Shown here in pieces: positions 26,700-36,014 of a stretch of DNA of 64,000 nt; position 1 is the first letter of the stretch, and every line of letters starts with the position of its first letter. The notes beneath the pieces were generated by a model. The model saw only the letters and a list, made by a program, of their open reading frames with translations. It ran no database searches and was not told where the DNA came from. Source of the stretch: Sphingomonas sp. PP-CE-3G-477 (GTDB lineage Bacteria; Pseudomonadota; Alphaproteobacteria; Sphingomonadales; Sphingomonadaceae). The position numbers and the translations under genes are program-made. The stretch covers positions 372,001-436,000 of the forward strand of contig NZ_QAOF01000001.1 of NCBI RefSeq assembly GCF_003050745.1, in the 5' to 3' direction.

Positions 26700-27326
26700 G
26701 TGAAGATCAAGGTTTCATCTTTCGCCGGCACTGACGCAGCGGACATCGAGCTCAACGACGAGGTCTTCGGCCTCGATCCGCGCGCCGACATCCTGCACCG
26801 TGTCGTCACCTGGCAGCTCGAGAAGCGTCGCGAGACGGCTCGTGGCACCCGTGAGCGCGCAGACGTTGCACGCACCGGCAAGAAGTTCGGTCGCCAGAAG
26901 GGCGGCGGTACGGCTCGTCACGGCGATCGTCGCGCCCCTGTGTTCATCGGTGGTGGTAAGGCTCACGGCGCACGCGTCCGTGACTTCAACCCGTCGCTGA
27001 ACAAGAAGGTTCGCTCGCTCGGTCTGCGGATGGCTCTCAGCAGCCACGCCAAGGCGGGTTCGCTGGTCATCATGGACAGCCTGGCTGTCGAGGGTGGCAA
27101 GACCAAGACGCTGCAGGGCGATCTCGCAAAGCTCGGCTTCGGCAAGCGTGCGCTCGTCATCGACGGCGACATGGTCGACACCAGCTTCGCATTCGCTGCG
27201 GGCAACCTGTACGAAGTGAACGTGATGCCGGCTGCCGGCGCGAACGTTTACGACATCCTGAAGCATGACACGCTGGTGCTGACGCGCGCCGCTGTCGAAA
27301 AGCTGGAGGCGCGCTTCCATGGCTAA
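26700..27326 (+). CDS. rplD: 50S ribosomal protein L4
   Basis: 208 residues from a GTG at 26700, two bases after the rplC stop ([20 protein letters not shown]). L4 lines the exit tunnel and in enterobacteria represses the S10 operon. The tunnel loop ([36 protein letters not shown]) is complete. There is no in-frame ATG close by, and AGGAGGG lies 10 nt before the GTG. The gene overlaps rplW by 8 bp. Confidence 0.97.
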   Translation: MKIKVSSFAGTDAADIELNDEVFGLDPRADILHRVVTWQLEKRRETARGTRERADVARTGKKFGRQKGGGTARHGDRRAPVFIGGGKAHGARVRDFNPSLNKKVRSLGLRMALSSHAKAGSLVIMDSLAVEGGKTKTLQGDLAKLGFGKRALVIDGDMVDTSFAFAAGNLYEVNVMPAAGANVYDILKHDTLVLTRAAVEKLEARFHG

Positions 27327-27633
27327 GAAGCAGAAGGTGGGCATCGATAATCGTCATTACGACGTTATCCTGGCCCCGCACATCACCGAGAAGACGACGA
27401 CCCTGTCGGAGTTCAACGCGGTTGTGTTCAAGGTATCGAACGATGCCACGAAGCCCGAGATCAAGGCGGCCGTCGAGGCGCTGTTCGACGTGAACGTCGT
27501 CGGCGTGAACACGCTCGTCCAGAAGGGCAAGACCAAGAAGTGGAAGGGCACGAACTACTCGCGCTCCGACATGAAAAAGGCAATCGTGACGTTGAAGGAC
27601 GGTCAGTCCATCGACGTGACGACGGGGATCTGA
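27319..27633 (+). CDS. rplW: 50S ribosomal protein L23
   Basis: 104 residues, normal length. L23 lies at the tunnel exit and is the docking site for trigger factor and [30 protein letters not shown] and the [15 protein letters not shown] segment match the family. The start lies within the end of rplD (8-bp overlap), so translation is coupled. Confidence 0.97.
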   Translation: MAKKQKVGIDNRHYDVILAPHITEKTTTLSEFNAVVFKVSNDATKPEIKAAVEALFDVNVVGVNTLVQKGKTKKWKGTNYSRSDMKKAIVTLKDGQSIDVTTGI

Positions 27634-27637
27634 GGCC

Positions 27638-28477
27638 ATGGCACTCAAGCATTATAATCCGACATCGCCGGCACGCCGCGGTCTCATCCTGGTCGACAAG
27701 TCGTCGCTCTGGAAGGGTCGCCCCGTCAAGGCGCTGACCGAAGGTAAGCACAAGACCGGCGGTCGTAACAACAAGGGCCATGTGACCTCGCGCGGCATCG
27801 CCGGCGGTCACAAGCAGAAGTACCGCTACATCGACTTCAAGCGTCGCAAGTGGGACGTCGAAGGCACCGTCGAGCGGATCGAGTATGATCCCAACCGCAC
27901 CGCGTTCATCGCCCTGGTCAAGTACCCGGACGAAGAGCTGGCCTACATCCTGGCGCCACAGCGTCTGGCCGTCGGCGACAAGGTTCTCGCGGCCAAGAAG
28001 ACCGACGTGAAGCCAGGCAATGCCATGGAACTCGGTCAGATGCCGGTCGGCACCATCGTCCACAACGTGGAGATGAAGCCGATGAAGGGTGGCCAGATCG
28101 CCCGTTCGGCCGGCACGTACGTGCAGGTCGTCGGTCGCGACAAGGGCATGGTGATGGTCCGCTTGAACTCGGGCGAGCAGCGCTACATCCGCAGCGATTG
28201 CATGGCGACGGTTGGCGCGGTCTCGAACCCCGACAACCAGAACCAGAACCTGGGCAAGGCAGGCCGTTCGCGCTGGATGGGTATCCGTCCTCTGACGCGC
28301 GGCGTCGCCAAGAACCCGGTCGACCATCCGCACGGCGGTGGTGAAGGCCGGACCTCGGGTGGCCGTCATCCGGTTACGCCTTGGGGCAAGCCGACGAAGG
28401 GTGCGCGCACGCGTCATAACAAGTCGACCGACAAGATGATCATCCGGTCGCGTCATTCGACGAAGAGGAAGGGCTAA
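27638..28477 (+). CDS. rplB: 50S ribosomal protein L2
   Basis: 279 residues. L2 is needed for subunit joining and peptidyl-transferase activity. The C-terminal signature [25 protein letters not shown] contains the essential His of the family. It follows rplW by 4 bp and precedes rpsS by 1 bp in the S10 operon. Confidence 0.98.
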   Translation: MALKHYNPTSPARRGLILVDKSSLWKGRPVKALTEGKHKTGGRNNKGHVTSRGIAGGHKQKYRYIDFKRRKWDVEGTVERIEYDPNRTAFIALVKYPDEELAYILAPQRLAVGDKVLAAKKTDVKPGNAMELGQMPVGTIVHNVEMKPMKGGQIARSAGTYVQVVGRDKGMVMVRLNSGEQRYIRSDCMATVGAVSNPDNQNQNLGKAGRSRWMGIRPLTRGVAKNPVDHPHGGGEGRTSGGRHPVTPWGKPTKGARTRHNKSTDKMIIRSRHSTKRKG

Positions 28478-28478
28478 C

Positions 28479-28754
28479 ATGGCTCGTTCAGTCTGGAAGG
28501 GCCCCTTCGTGGACCTTCATCTGCTCAAGAAGGCAGAAACCGCCCAGGACACCAACGCGCGTTCGCCGATCAAGACCTGGTCGCGTCGCTCGACGATCCT
28601 GCCGTCGTTCGTGGGTCTCACGTTCAACGTCTATAACGGCCGCAAGTTCGTGCCCGTCTCGGTCAACGAAGACATGGTCGGCATGAAGCTCGGTGAGTTC
28701 GCGCCCACGCGCTACTTCCCCGGCCACTCCGCCGACAAGAAGGGCAAGCGCTGA
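28479..28754 (+). CDS. rpsS: 30S ribosomal protein S19
   Basis: 91 residues. S19 binds S13 and 16S rRNA in the 30S head. [20 protein letters not shown] and the signature [37 protein letters not shown] region are complete. The stop overlaps the rplV start by one base (TGATG). Confidence 0.98.
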   Translation: MARSVWKGPFVDLHLLKKAETAQDTNARSPIKTWSRRSTILPSFVGLTFNVYNGRKFVPVSVNEDMVGMKLGEFAPTRYFPGHSADKKGKR

Positions 28755-29131
28755 TGTCTAAGCAAGTCAGCCCGCGCAAGGTCGCGGACAACGAGGCGCT
28801 TTCGGTCGGTACGCAGATCCGTGGTTCCGCGCAGAAGCTCGGCCTCGTGGCTGCGCTGATCCGTGGCAAGAAGGTCGGCGATGCGATGAACATCCTCGCC
28901 TTCTCGACCAAGGGCATGGCGATCGAAGCGCGCAAGGTGCTGGCCTCGGCCATCGCCAACGCCGAGAACAACCATAACCTCGACGTCGACGCACTCGTCG
29001 TCGCCGAGGCTTCGGTCGGCAAGTCGATCACGATGAAGCGCTTCGCCACCCGCGGCCGCGGCAAGTCGACCCGCATTCTCAAGCCATTCAGCCGTCTGCG
29101 CATCGTCGTGCGCGAGCAGGAAGAAGCATAA
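28754..29131 (+). CDS. rplV: 50S ribosomal protein L22
   Basis: 125 residues. L22 spans the exit tunnel; its beta-hairpin lies in the stretch [30 protein letters not shown]. Start and stop overlap rpsS and rpsC by one base each, so the three are tightly coupled. The last residues (REQEEA) are slightly longer than in many homologues. Confidence 0.98.
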   Translation: MSKQVSPRKVADNEALSVGTQIRGSAQKLGLVAALIRGKKVGDAMNILAFSTKGMAIEARKVLASAIANAENNHNLDVDALVVAEASVGKSITMKRFATRGRGKSTRILKPFSRLRIVVREQEEA

Positions 29132-29838
29132 TGGGTCAGAAGAGCAACCCCATCGGTCTGCGTCTGCAGATCAACCGTACCTGGGATAGCCGCTGGTACG
29201 CCGAAGGCGCCGACTATGGTCGGCTCCTGCTCGAGGATCTCAAGATCCGCGCATTCATCATGAAGACGCTGCCGCAGGCCGCGATCTCCAAGGTGGTCAT
29301 CGAGCGTCCGGCCAAGCTGGCCCGTATCTCGATCTTCGCTGCACGCCCCGGCGTGATCATCGGCAAGAAGGGCGCGGACATCGAGAAGCTGCGTTCGACG
29401 ATCGGCAAGATGACGTCGTCGACCGTGTCGCTGAACATCGTCGAGATCCGCAAGCCGGAAGTCGATGCGCGTCTCGTCGCGCAGGGCATCGCCGATCAGC
29501 TCGAGCGTCGTATCGCCTTCCGTCGCGCAATGAAGCGTGCGGTCCAGTCGGCGATGCGTCTCGGTGCCGAGGGCATTCGGGTGAACTGCGGTGGCCGTCT
29601 TGGCGGCGCCGAGATCGCACGGTCGGAGAGCTATCGTGAGGGTCGGGTTCCGTTGCACACGCTGCGCGCGAACATCGATTATGCCGAGGCTACGGCGCAC
29701 ACGTCTTACGGCGTTTGCGGCGTGAAGGTCTGGGTCTTCAAGGGCGAGATTCTCGGCAACGATCCGACGTCGTACGACCGCATCATGATGGAGGCTCAGA
29801 CCTCCGGCGTGCGGCCGCAGCGCGACGATCGTCGCTAA
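29131..29838 (+). CDS. rpsC: 30S ribosomal protein S3
   Basis: 235 residues. S3 lies at the mRNA entry channel and has helicase-like activity. The KH domain GxxG ([15 protein letters not shown]) is intact, as is the C-terminal [22 protein letters not shown] signature. It overlaps rplV by one base and is followed by rplP after 15 bp. Confidence 0.98.
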   Translation: MGQKSNPIGLRLQINRTWDSRWYAEGADYGRLLLEDLKIRAFIMKTLPQAAISKVVIERPAKLARISIFAARPGVIIGKKGADIEKLRSTIGKMTSSTVSLNIVEIRKPEVDARLVAQGIADQLERRIAFRRAMKRAVQSAMRLGAEGIRVNCGGRLGGAEIARSESYREGRVPLHTLRANIDYAEATAHTSYGVCGVKVWVFKGEILGNDPTSYDRIMMEAQTSGVRPQRDDRR

Positions 29839-29853
29839 GGGGCAGGAACAGAC

Positions 29854-30288
29854 ATGCTGCAACCAAAAAAGACCAAGTTCCGGAAGGCCTTCAAGGGCAA
29901 GATTTCGGGCGACGCCAAGAGTGGCTTCTCGCTTAATTTCGGCTCCTACGGCCTCAAGGCGATGGAACCCGACCGGATCACCGCACGCCAGATCGAGGCG
30001 GCCCGCCGCGCGATCACGCGTCACATGAAGCGCCAGGGGCGTTTGTGGATCCGCATTTTCCCAGACCTTCCGGTCTCGGGAAAGCCAGCCGAAGTCCGCA
30101 TGGGTAAGGGCAAGGGCGCGCCGGAATACTGGGCCGCTCGCGTCAAGCCGGGTCGGATCCTGTTCGAGCTCGACGGCGTCGACGGCAAGATCGCCGCCGA
30201 GGCGTTCGAGCGGGCGGCCATGAAGCTGCCGATCAAGGTAAAGGTCGTTGCCCGCCTGGGCGACACCTCGCATCTGGGAGGCGAGTAA
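29854..30288 (+). CDS. rplP: 50S ribosomal protein L16
   Basis: 144 residues. L16 organises the A-site tRNA elbow region of the 50S subunit. N-terminal [17 protein letters not shown] and the [25 protein letters not shown] segment match the family; the Arg of the GRAPEYW-type site hydroxylated by YcfD in E. coli is not obvious here. Within the S10 operon, 4 bp before rpmC. Confidence 0.98.
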   Translation: MLQPKKTKFRKAFKGKISGDAKSGFSLNFGSYGLKAMEPDRITARQIEAARRAITRHMKRQGRLWIRIFPDLPVSGKPAEVRMGKGKGAPEYWAARVKPGRILFELDGVDGKIAAEAFERAAMKLPIKVKVVARLGDTSHLGGE

Positions 30289-30292
30289 GATC

Positions 30293-30499
30293 ATGGCTCG
30301 TATCGACGACATGAAGACCAAGAGCGACGACCAGCTGTCGGAGTCGCTCGGCGAACTGAAGCGCGAGCAGTTCAACCTGCGCTTCCAGGCCGCCACGAAC
30401 CAGCTCGAAAAGCCGAGCCGTGTTCGTGAGGTCCGCCGCGACATCGCTCGCATCAAGACCCTGCAGGCTCAGCGCACCAGCGCTGAAGCCGCGAAGTAA
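30293..30499 (+). CDS. rpmC: 50S ribosomal protein L29
   Basis: 68 residues from the ATG at 30293 ([20 protein letters not shown]). L29 forms a helical hairpin next to L23 at the tunnel exit. The [18 protein letters not shown] and [15 protein letters not shown] segments match the family. An in-frame start at 30248 would overlap rplP by 41 bp and was rejected. Confidence 0.96.
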   Translation: MARIDDMKTKSDDQLSESLGELKREQFNLRFQAATNQLEKPSRVREVRRDIARIKTLQAQRTSAEAAK

Positions 30500-30509
30500 G
30501 GAACGTATC

Positions 30510-30782
30510 ATGCCGAAGCGCGTGCTGACCGGTCTGGTCGTGTCCGACAAGGGCGACAAGACGGTGGTCGTGAACGTCGAGCGTAAGGTGAAGCACCCGC
30601 TCTACGGGAAGATCATCCGTCGCTCGAAGAAGTATCATGCTCATGACGAGAGCAACGAGTTCAAGCAGGGCGAGACCGTGCGGATCGAAGAGACCGCACC
30701 GATCTCCAAGCTGAAGACCTGGAAGGTGATCGAGCGGGTCAACACCCACGCGACGCCGGAGCGGGCTTCGGCCGAGGGCTGA
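30510..30782 (+). CDS. rpsQ: 30S ribosomal protein S17
   Basis: 90 residues from the ATG at 30510 ([20 protein letters not shown]). S17 is a primary 16S-binding OB-fold protein. Signature [24 protein letters not shown] region present. It ends the S10-type block; the next gene rplN is 163 bp away behind a hairpin with a T-run. Confidence 0.97.
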   Translation: MPKRVLTGLVVSDKGDKTVVVNVERKVKHPLYGKIIRRSKKYHAHDESNEFKQGETVRIEETAPISKLKTWKVIERVNTHATPERASAEG

Positions 30783-30861
30783 ATTAAACACGAGGGCAGG
30801 GGGGCAACTCTCTGCGCTCTTGTTTTCGTAAACGGGAACGGCTAAGCGGCCGCTCCTCCCC

Positions 30862-30895
30862 GCTGCGGTTCGTCCGTGGCGGGGTGATTTTTTAG
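30862..30895 (+). terminator. Terminator-like hairpin between rpsQ and rplN
   Basis: CCCCGC-TGCGGTTCGTCCGTG-GCGGGG followed by TGATTTTTTA. It marks the S10/spc boundary, which in other bacteria is often an operon boundary, so the spc genes may have their own promoter in 30895-30945 or depend on read-through. Confidence 0.6.
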
Positions 30896-30945
30896 GCGGG
30901 GTTCGGTCGGTATCGACCCCAGAGACAGAGAAGGGATACGGATCC

Positions 30946-31314
30946 ATGATCCAGATGCAGTCCAATCTCGACGTCGCTGACAACAGCGGCGCGAAGCGGG
31001 TGCAGTGCATCAAGGTGCTTGGGGGTTCCAAGCGTCGTGTTGCAGGCGTTGGCGACATCATCGTCGTCAGCATCAAGGAAGCGCAGCCACGTGGTCGTGT
31101 GAAGAAGGGCGACGTTCACCGCGCGGTGATCGTGCGTACCGCCAAGGATATCCGCCGTGCAGACGGTACGGTCATCCGCTTCGACGGCAATGCCGCGGTG
31201 CTGGTCAACAAGAACGAGGAGCCGATCGGCACCCGTATCTTCGGCCCAGTCGTTCGCGAGCTGCGCGGCAAGAAGCACATGAAGATCATCAGCCTTGCGC
31301 CGGAGGTGCTGTAA
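30946..31314 (+). CDS. rplN: 50S ribosomal protein L14
   Basis: 122 residues, invariant length. L14 forms an intersubunit bridge and binds the silencing factor Rsf[28 protein letters not shown] and the [13 protein letters not shown] signature are complete. First gene of the spc block; its stop overlaps the rplX start (TAATG). Confidence 0.98.
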   Translation: MIQMQSNLDVADNSGAKRVQCIKVLGGSKRRVAGVGDIIVVSIKEAQPRGRVKKGDVHRAVIVRTAKDIRRADGTVIRFDGNAAVLVNKNEEPIGTRIFGPVVRELRGKKHMKIISLAPEVL

Positions 31315-31631
31315 TGGCGTCGCAGCGTATCAAGAAGGGTGACAAGGTCATCGTCCTGTCCGGCAAGGACAAGGGCAAGACCGGTGAAGTCACCGTCTCC
31401 ATGCCGAAGACCGACAAGGTCGTCGTATCGGGCGTCAACATTGCCGTGCGCCACACCAAGCCGACTCAGGGTGATCCGCAGGGTGGCCTGATCCGCAAGG
31501 AGGCACCGATGCACGTTTCGAAGGTTGCGCACGTGACCGCCGACGGCAAGCCGACCCGCGTCCGCTTCGAGGAGCAGGACGGCAAGAAGGTCCGCGTCGC
31601 CGTCAAGACCGGGGAGAAGATCAATGGTTGA
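31314..31631 (+). CDS. rplX: 50S ribosomal protein L24
   Basis: 105 residues from the ATG at 31314 ([20 protein letters not shown]). L24 initiates 50S assembly. The KOW motif [20 protein letters not shown] is intact. One-base overlap with rplN and 8-bp overlap with rplE. Confidence 0.98.
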   Translation: MASQRIKKGDKVIVLSGKDKGKTGEVTVSMPKTDKVVVSGVNIAVRHTKPTQGDPQGGLIRKEAPMHVSKVAHVTADGKPTRVRFEEQDGKKVRVAVKTGEKING

Positions 31632-32247
31632 TCAGAACACTGGCGCTGAGAACACCGGCACCGAGGCCGTCTACGTTGCGCGTATGCGCAAGCTGTATGA
31701 CGAGACGATCATCAAGGCGATGACCGAGAAGTTCGGTTACAAGAATGTCATGGAGATCCCCCGGCTCGACAAGATCGTGCTGAACATGGGCGTCGGCGAA
31801 GCCACGCAGGACAAGAAGAAGGTCGACCAGGCTGCTTCCGAAATGGAGCTGATCGCCGGCCAGAAGCCTGTCGTGACGAAGGCCAAGAAGTCGATCGCGC
31901 AGTTCAAGCTGCGTGAAGGCATGCCGATCGGCGTGAAGGTCACCCTTCGCCGCGAGCGCATGTACGAGTTTCTCGACCGTTTCATCACGATCGCTCTTCC
32001 CCGCGTCCGCGATTTCCGCGGCCTCAACCCGAAGAGCTTCGATGGCCGTGGCAACTATGCCTGCGGTATCAAGGAGCAGATCGTGTTCCCAGAAATCAGC
32101 TATGACCGGGTCGACAAGGTCCGCGGCATGGATGTGATCGTGACGACGACCGCAAAGACCGACGACGAGGCTCGCGAGCTTCTCCGTCTGTTCGGTTTCC
32201 CGTTCCCGATCGAAGACGACGCTGCCGACGAGAAGAAGGCAGCTTAA
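31624..32247 (+). CDS. rplE: 50S ribosomal protein L5
   Basis: 207 residues, longer than the usual 180 because of an N-terminal extension of about 20 residues ([20 protein letters not shown]). L5 binds 5S rRNA and contacts P-site tRNA. Family signatures [24 protein letters not shown] and [22 protein letters not shown] are present. The end of the gene is followed by a palindromic repeat rather than directly by rpsN. Confidence 0.97.
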   Translation: MVDQNTGAENTGTEAVYVARMRKLYDETIIKAMTEKFGYKNVMEIPRLDKIVLNMGVGEATQDKKKVDQAASEMELIAGQKPVVTKAKKSIAQFKLREGMPIGVKVTLRRERMYEFLDRFITIALPRVRDFRGLNPKSFDGRGNYACGIKEQIVFPEISYDRVDKVRGMDVIVTTTAKTDDEARELLRLFGFPFPIEDDAADEKKAA

Positions 32248-32252
32248 TCTAA

Positions 32253-32348
32253 GTCCCCCTCCCGCTTGCGGGAGGGGTCAGGGGAGGGGCCTTGCGCCTA
32301 ACCGGCGTTGGTCCTTCCCTCCCCCAACCCCTCCCGCAAGCGGGATGG
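32253..32348. repeat. Palindromic repeat within the spc operon
   Basis: CCCCTCCCGCTTGCGGGAGGGG at the left and CCCCTCCCGCAAGCGGGATGGG at the right, each itself palindromic, about 50 bp apart with GGGGAGGGGCC and CCTTCCCTCCCC inner arms. It separates rplE from rpsN, which are normally within about 20 bp. Confidence 0.85.
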
Positions 32349-32375
32349 GAGCTAGCAAAGAAAGAACTTAAGTCG

Positions 32376-32681
32376 ATGGCGAAACTGAGTTCAGTCAACA
32401 AGAACGAGCGCCGCAAGCGCATGGTCAAGCAGTATGCCCCGAAGTACGCGGCACTGAAGGCGATCGCAGCGGACAAGACGCTCGACGACGGTGAGCGTTT
32501 GATCGCTCGCCTCAAGATGGCGGCACTGCCGCGCAACGCGAACCCGACCCGCATCCGTAACCGGTGCGAGCTGACCGGTCGCCCGCGCGCCTATTACCGC
32601 AAGTTCCGGCTCTGCCGTATTCAGCTGCGCGATCTGGCCAACAAGGGCCTCATCCCCGGCGTCACGAAGTCGAGCTGGTAA
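32376..32681 (+). CDS. rpsN: 30S ribosomal protein S14
   Basis: 101 residues from the ATG at 32376 ([20 protein letters not shown]). It is the zinc-free (C-) form: the family signature [20 protein letters not shown] lacks the paired CxxC of the short form. S14 is a late head-assembly protein. The in-frame extension to 32292 runs through the repeat and is not used; AAAGAAAGAAC lies upstream of the ATG. Confidence 0.97.
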   Translation: MAKLSSVNKNERRKRMVKQYAPKYAALKAIAADKTLDDGERLIARLKMAALPRNANPTRIRNRCELTGRPRAYYRKFRLCRIQLRDLANKGLIPGVTKSSW

Positions 32682-32691
32682 GGACTAAATC

Positions 32692-33087
32692 ATGGCAGTG
32701 ACCGATCCCCTGGGTGATTTGCTCACCCGTATCCGTAATGGCCAGCGCGCGAAGAAGGACTCCGTCCTCACGCCGGCGTCGAAGCTGCGCGTCCGCGTGC
32801 TCGACGTTCTGCAGCGCGAAGGCTACATCCGTGGCTATAGCGAAGAGCAGATGGGCCCCGCGGCCGGCCTTCGCATCGAGCTGAAGTATTTCGAGGGCCA
32901 GCCTGCGATCAAGCATGTCGCGCGCGTCTCGAAGCCCGGCCGTCGCGTCTATTCCGGCTCGCAGGAACTCCCGCGCGTCCGTAACGGCCTCGGCATCACC
33001 ATCGTCTCGACGCCCCGCGGCGTGCTCTCGGATTCCGAAGCACGCGAGCAGAACGTCGGCGGCGAAGTCCTCGCGGAGGTGTTCTGA
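32692..33087 (+). CDS. rpsH: 30S ribosomal protein S8
   Basis: 131 residues. S8 is a primary 16S rRNA binder and in E. coli the translational repressor of the spc operon. [20 protein letters not shown] and the C-terminal signature [24 protein letters not shown] are present. The stop overlaps the rplF start by one base. Confidence 0.98.
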   Translation: MAVTDPLGDLLTRIRNGQRAKKDSVLTPASKLRVRVLDVLQREGYIRGYSEEQMGPAAGLRIELKYFEGQPAIKHVARVSKPGRRVYSGSQELPRVRNGLGITIVSTPRGVLSDSEAREQNVGGEVLAEVF

Positions 33088-33620
33088 TGAGCCGCATTGG
33101 TAAGAAGCCGGTCACCGTACCGGCGGGCATCACGCCGACCATCGAGAACAAGCAGCTGACCATGAAGGGCCCCAAGGGTACCCTCAAGATGCCGCTTCGC
33201 GACGAGATCAGCTACACGATCGAAGACGGCGGCATTTCGGTGCAGCCGGCCAACGACACCAAGCGCGCTCGCGCGTTCTGGGGCATGCAGCGGACCATGG
33301 TGCAGAATCTGGTCACCGGCGTGTCGGAAGGCTTCACCAAGAAGCTGCTGATCACCGGCGTCGGCTATCGTGCCGCAGCGCAGGGTCGCAACCTCAAGCT
33401 GCAGCTCGGCTACAGCCACGACGTCAACATCGACGTGCCGGAGGGGATCGAAGTCAAGACCCCCGACAACACTACGATCGAGATCTCGGGTTCGGACAAG
33501 CAGATGGTCGGTCAGCTGGCCGCGGAAATTCGTCAGTGGCGCAAGCCCGAGCCTTACAAGGGCAAGGGTATCAAGTACGACGGCGAGTTCATCTTCCGCA
33601 AGGAAGGGAAGAAGAAGTAA
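33087..33620 (+). CDS. rplF: 50S ribosomal protein L6
   Basis: 177 residues. L6 lies next to the sarcin-ricin loop. Two duplicated domains are visible, and the C-terminal signature [22 protein letters not shown] is complete. One-base overlaps with rpsH and rplR show tight coupling. Confidence 0.98.
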   Translation: MSRIGKKPVTVPAGITPTIENKQLTMKGPKGTLKMPLRDEISYTIEDGGISVQPANDTKRARAFWGMQRTMVQNLVTGVSEGFTKKLLITGVGYRAAAQGRNLKLQLGYSHDVNIDVPEGIEVKTPDNTTIEISGSDKQMVGQLAAEIRQWRKPEPYKGKGIKYDGEFIFRKEGKKK

Positions 33621-33976
33621 TGACCAAGGGACTTTCTCTTTTCGCCAAGCGGCGTCGCCGCAACCGTACCGCGCTCCGCGCACGTGCAGGCACCCGTCCG
33701 CGGTTGTCGGTGCATCGCTCGGGCAAGCACATCTATGCCCAGGTGATCGACGATGCCGCCGGCACGACGGTCGCATCGGCCTCGACGCTGGAGAAGGACG
33801 TGCGCGGCACGTCCGGCGCCAACATCGACGCGGCGACTTCGGTCGGCAAGCGCGTCGCCGAGGCTGCCAAGGCAGCGGGCGTGACCCAGGTCGTGTTCGA
33901 TCGCGGCGGCTTCCTCTACCACGGTCGCGTGAAGGCTCTTGCCGATGCCGCGCGCGAAGCCGGATTGGAGTTCTAA
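33620..33976 (+). CDS. rplR: 50S ribosomal protein L18
   Basis: 118 residues from the ATG at 33620 ([20 protein letters not shown]). L18 brings 5S rRNA into the 50S subunit. [21 protein letters not shown] and the C-terminal [26 protein letters not shown] signature match. One-base overlap with rplF. Confidence 0.98.
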   Translation: MTKGLSLFAKRRRRNRTALRARAGTRPRLSVHRSGKHIYAQVIDDAAGTTVASASTLEKDVRGTSGANIDAATSVGKRVAEAAKAAGVTQVVFDRGGFLYHGRVKALADAAREAGLEF

Positions 33977-33979
33977 GAC

Positions 33980-34774
33980 ATGGCTGACGAAAACAACACG
34001 CCGGCAGTAATCGCTCCCGAGACGACCGCACAGGACGTCACGGCCCAGAACGTTCCCCAGAGCACTGGCTACCAGGGCAACAACGGTGGCGGTCGCGGTC
34101 GCGGCGGTCCCGGTGGCGGCGGCGGCGGTGGTCGTGGTGGCCCCGGCGGCAACCGCAGCGGTGGCCCAGGCGGCAACCGCGGTGGTCGCGACGGCGGTCG
34201 CGGTCGCGACAATCGTGGTGGTCGTCCCGGTGCGGACGATGGCGGCGAAGAGCTGATCGAGAAGCTGGTGCACATCAACCGCGTCTCGAAGACGGTCAAG
34301 GGCGGTAAGCGCTTCGGCTTCGCAGCACTCGTCGTCGTCGGCGACGGCAAGGGTCGTGCAGGCTTCGGTCATGGCAAGGCGCGCGAAGTGCCGGAAGCCA
34401 TCTCGAAGGCGACGGCTGCTGCCAAGAAGAAGATGGTTCGCGTTCCGTTGAAGGACGGTCGCACGCTGCATCATGACGGCAACGGTCACTTCGGTGCCGG
34501 CAAGGTCACGCTGCGGTCGGCGCCTCAGGGTACGGGCATCATCGCCGGTGGCCCGATGCGCGCAGTCTTCGAATCGCTGGGCGTTGCGGACGTTGTGACC
34601 AAGTCGGTCGGCACGTCGAACCCCTACAACATGATCCGCGCCACGTTCGAGGCCCTTGGTGAGCAGACCTCGCCCAAGGCCGTCGCACAGCGTCGCGGCA
34701 AGAAGATCGCCGACCTGCTCGGCCATGGTGGTTCGAAGACCGCCGAGGCCGATGCAGCTGCGATCACGGAGTAA
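33980..34774 (+). CDS. rpsE: 30S ribosomal protein S5 with long Gly/Arg-rich N-terminal extension
   Basis: 264 residues; S5 is usually about 165-200. The core from about residue 88 is normal: double-stranded RNA-binding fold ([40 protein letters not shown]) and the C-terminal domain ([21 protein letters not shown]). S5 works with S4 and S12 in decoding accuracy and lines the mRNA entry tunnel. Residues about 35-86 are a low-complexity RGG-type tract ([15 protein letters not shown]..., [13 protein letters not shown]) with many Arg-Gly-Gly repeats, likely disordered and RNA-binding. The first 30 residues are acidic and polar. Frame and codon use continue smoothly, so the extension is real. Confidence 0.96.
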   Translation: MADENNTPAVIAPETTAQDVTAQNVPQSTGYQGNNGGGRGRGGPGGGGGGGRGGPGGNRSGGPGGNRGGRDGGRGRDNRGGRPGADDGGEELIEKLVHINRVSKTVKGGKRFGFAALVVVGDGKGRAGFGHGKAREVPEAISKATAAAKKKMVRVPLKDGRTLHHDGNGHFGAGKVTLRSAPQGTGIIAGGPMRAVFESLGVADVVTKSVGTSNPYNMIRATFEALGEQTSPKAVAQRRGKKIADLLGHGGSKTAEADAAAITE

Positions 34775-34780
34775 GCGATC

Positions 34781-34957
34781 ATGGCAACCATCAAGATCAC
34801 GCAGACCGGTTCGCCGATCCGCCGCGAGAAGGATCAGCGCGCAACGCTGATCGGTCTCGGTCTCAATAAGATGCACAAGACCCGCGAGCTGGAAGACAGC
34901 CCAGAGGTCCGCGGCATGATCCGCAAGGTGCAGCACATGGTGTCGGTCGAAGGCTGA
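34781..34957 (+). CDS. rpmD: 50S ribosomal protein L30
   Basis: 58 residues ([20 protein letters not shown]...), ending [14 protein letters not shown]30 stabilises 23S domain II. The signature [21 protein letters not shown] is complete. It follows rpsE by 6 bp and is followed by a strong hairpin before rplO. Confidence 0.96.
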   Translation: MATIKITQTGSPIRREKDQRATLIGLGLNKMHKTRELEDSPEVRGMIRKVQHMVSVEG

Positions 34958-34986
34958 GCCTTCACGCTACCTAGTGACAAATACCG

Positions 34987-35012
34987 GGAAGGGGGCTAAC
35001 GGCCCCCTTCCT
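34987..35012 (+). terminator. Terminator-like hairpin between rpmD and rplO
   Basis: Perfect stem GGAAGGGGGC-TAAC-GGCCCCCTTCC (10-11 bp) followed by TTATTT. It lies 30 bp after the rpmD stop and 65 bp before rplO, an unusual interruption of the spc block. Confidence 0.65.
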
Positions 35013-35077
35013 TATTTCCGGATTCGATCCCGGCGATTTCAAACCAGCGCGTAACAAGCGAAAGCGAGTGCATTACC

Positions 35078-35620
35078 ATGAAGCTCAACGAACTCCGCGA
35101 TAACGAAGGTGCCCGTAAGTCCAAGATGCGCGTCGGACGCGGCATCGGCTCGGGCAAGGGCAAGACCGCAGGCCGCGGCCAGAAGGGCCAGAAGAGCCGC
35201 GAGGGCGTGTCCATCGCCGGCTTCGAAGGTGGCCAGATGCCACTGCACATGCGTCTGCCTAAGCGCGGCTTCAACAACATCTTCCGCAAGGACTTCGCAG
35301 AGGTCAATCTCGGCGCGATCCAGCTTGCGGTCGATGCCGGCAAGATCGAGGCGAACGCCACGCTCGACCACGACGCGCTGAAGGCCGCTGGCCTGGCGCG
35401 CGGCGGCAAGGACGGCGTCCGCCTCCTCGCCAAGGGCGAGCTGACCACGGTCCTCTCGTTCACCGTCGACGGCGCGTCGAAGGGCGCGATCGAAGCGGTC
35501 GAGAAGATCGGCGGCAAGGTCGAGGTGATCCACTTCGTCCCCGCAGCCGAGAAGGCTGCCGCCAAGAAGGGCGTGAAGTACAAGGAACGTGCGGCGCACA
35601 AGGCGTCGTTCAAGGCCTGA
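35078..35620 (+). CDS. rplO: 50S ribosomal protein L15
   Basis: 180 residues, longer than the common 145-150 because of a C-terminal Lys/Ala-rich tail ([23 protein letters not shown]). L15 is a late 50S assembly protein. [38 protein letters not shown] matches the N-terminal Gly-rich family region. It normally overlaps rpmD closely; here 120 bp and a hairpin separate them. Confidence 0.97.
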   Translation: MKLNELRDNEGARKSKMRVGRGIGSGKGKTAGRGQKGQKSREGVSIAGFEGGQMPLHMRLPKRGFNNIFRKDFAEVNLGAIQLAVDAGKIEANATLDHDALKAAGLARGGKDGVRLLAKGELTTVLSFTVDGASKGAIEAVEKIGGKVEVIHFVPAAEKAAAKKGVKYKERAAHKASFKA

Positions 35621-35626
35621 CCTTGA

Positions 35627-35663
35627 TGGGGGAGGGGGCGCCGAATGCGCCTCCTCCCTTTTC
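35627..35663 (+). terminator. Terminator-like hairpin after rplO
   Basis: GGGAGGGGGCGC-CGAAT-GCGCCTCCTCCC-type stem followed by TTTTCGTTTTT, 6 bp after the rplO stop. It suggests that secY-adk are transcribed from their own promoter. Confidence 0.7.
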
Positions 35664-35710
35664 GTTTTTGGCGCCTGAGACGCTCCGCCGTGGCAGCCCT
35701 CACCATCTCT

Positions 35711-35844
35711 CCCCATCCCGTTCGTGCCGAGTAGAGGTCGAGCGCAGTCGAGAACTTTTATCGAGGTACAAGACCCAAGCGGGCCGGTCCTTCGATACGC
35801 CGTTTCGACAAGCTCGACGTCTACTCGGGACGAACGGGATGGGG
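35711..35844. repeat. Long inverted repeat between rplO and secY
   Basis: CCCCATCCCGTTCGT at 35711-35725 is repeated inverted at 35830-35844, with CGAGTAG/CTACTCG inside it and a further AGGTCGAGC / GCTCGACGT pair. The 134-bp unit is of the dispersed CGTCGAGCTTGTCG-type repeat common in sphingomonad intergenic DNA. No gene. Confidence 0.75.
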
Positions 35845-35928
35845 TTTCTTGGTCCGGGGTAACCCGTGTGGCAGGGTAAATCGATGGACGAGATGGTTCC
35901 CCCACTCATCCATATGCCACCTAGCCAT

Positions 35929-35956
35929 TAGACAAGCGCGCCCGTGCGCCTATATG
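35929..35956 (+). promoter_or_regulatory. Candidate promoter of secY-adk
   Basis: TAGACA at 35929-35934, 16-bp spacer, TATATG at 35951-35956, about 58 bp before the secY start and after the rplO terminator hairpin. It is a fair match to the sigma-70-type consensus. Confidence 0.4.
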
Positions 35957-36014
35957 AGCGGCGGGGGCGGTCACAACGCATCCCGCCTTCTTTGTTTCCA
36001 GGACGATCACACGC

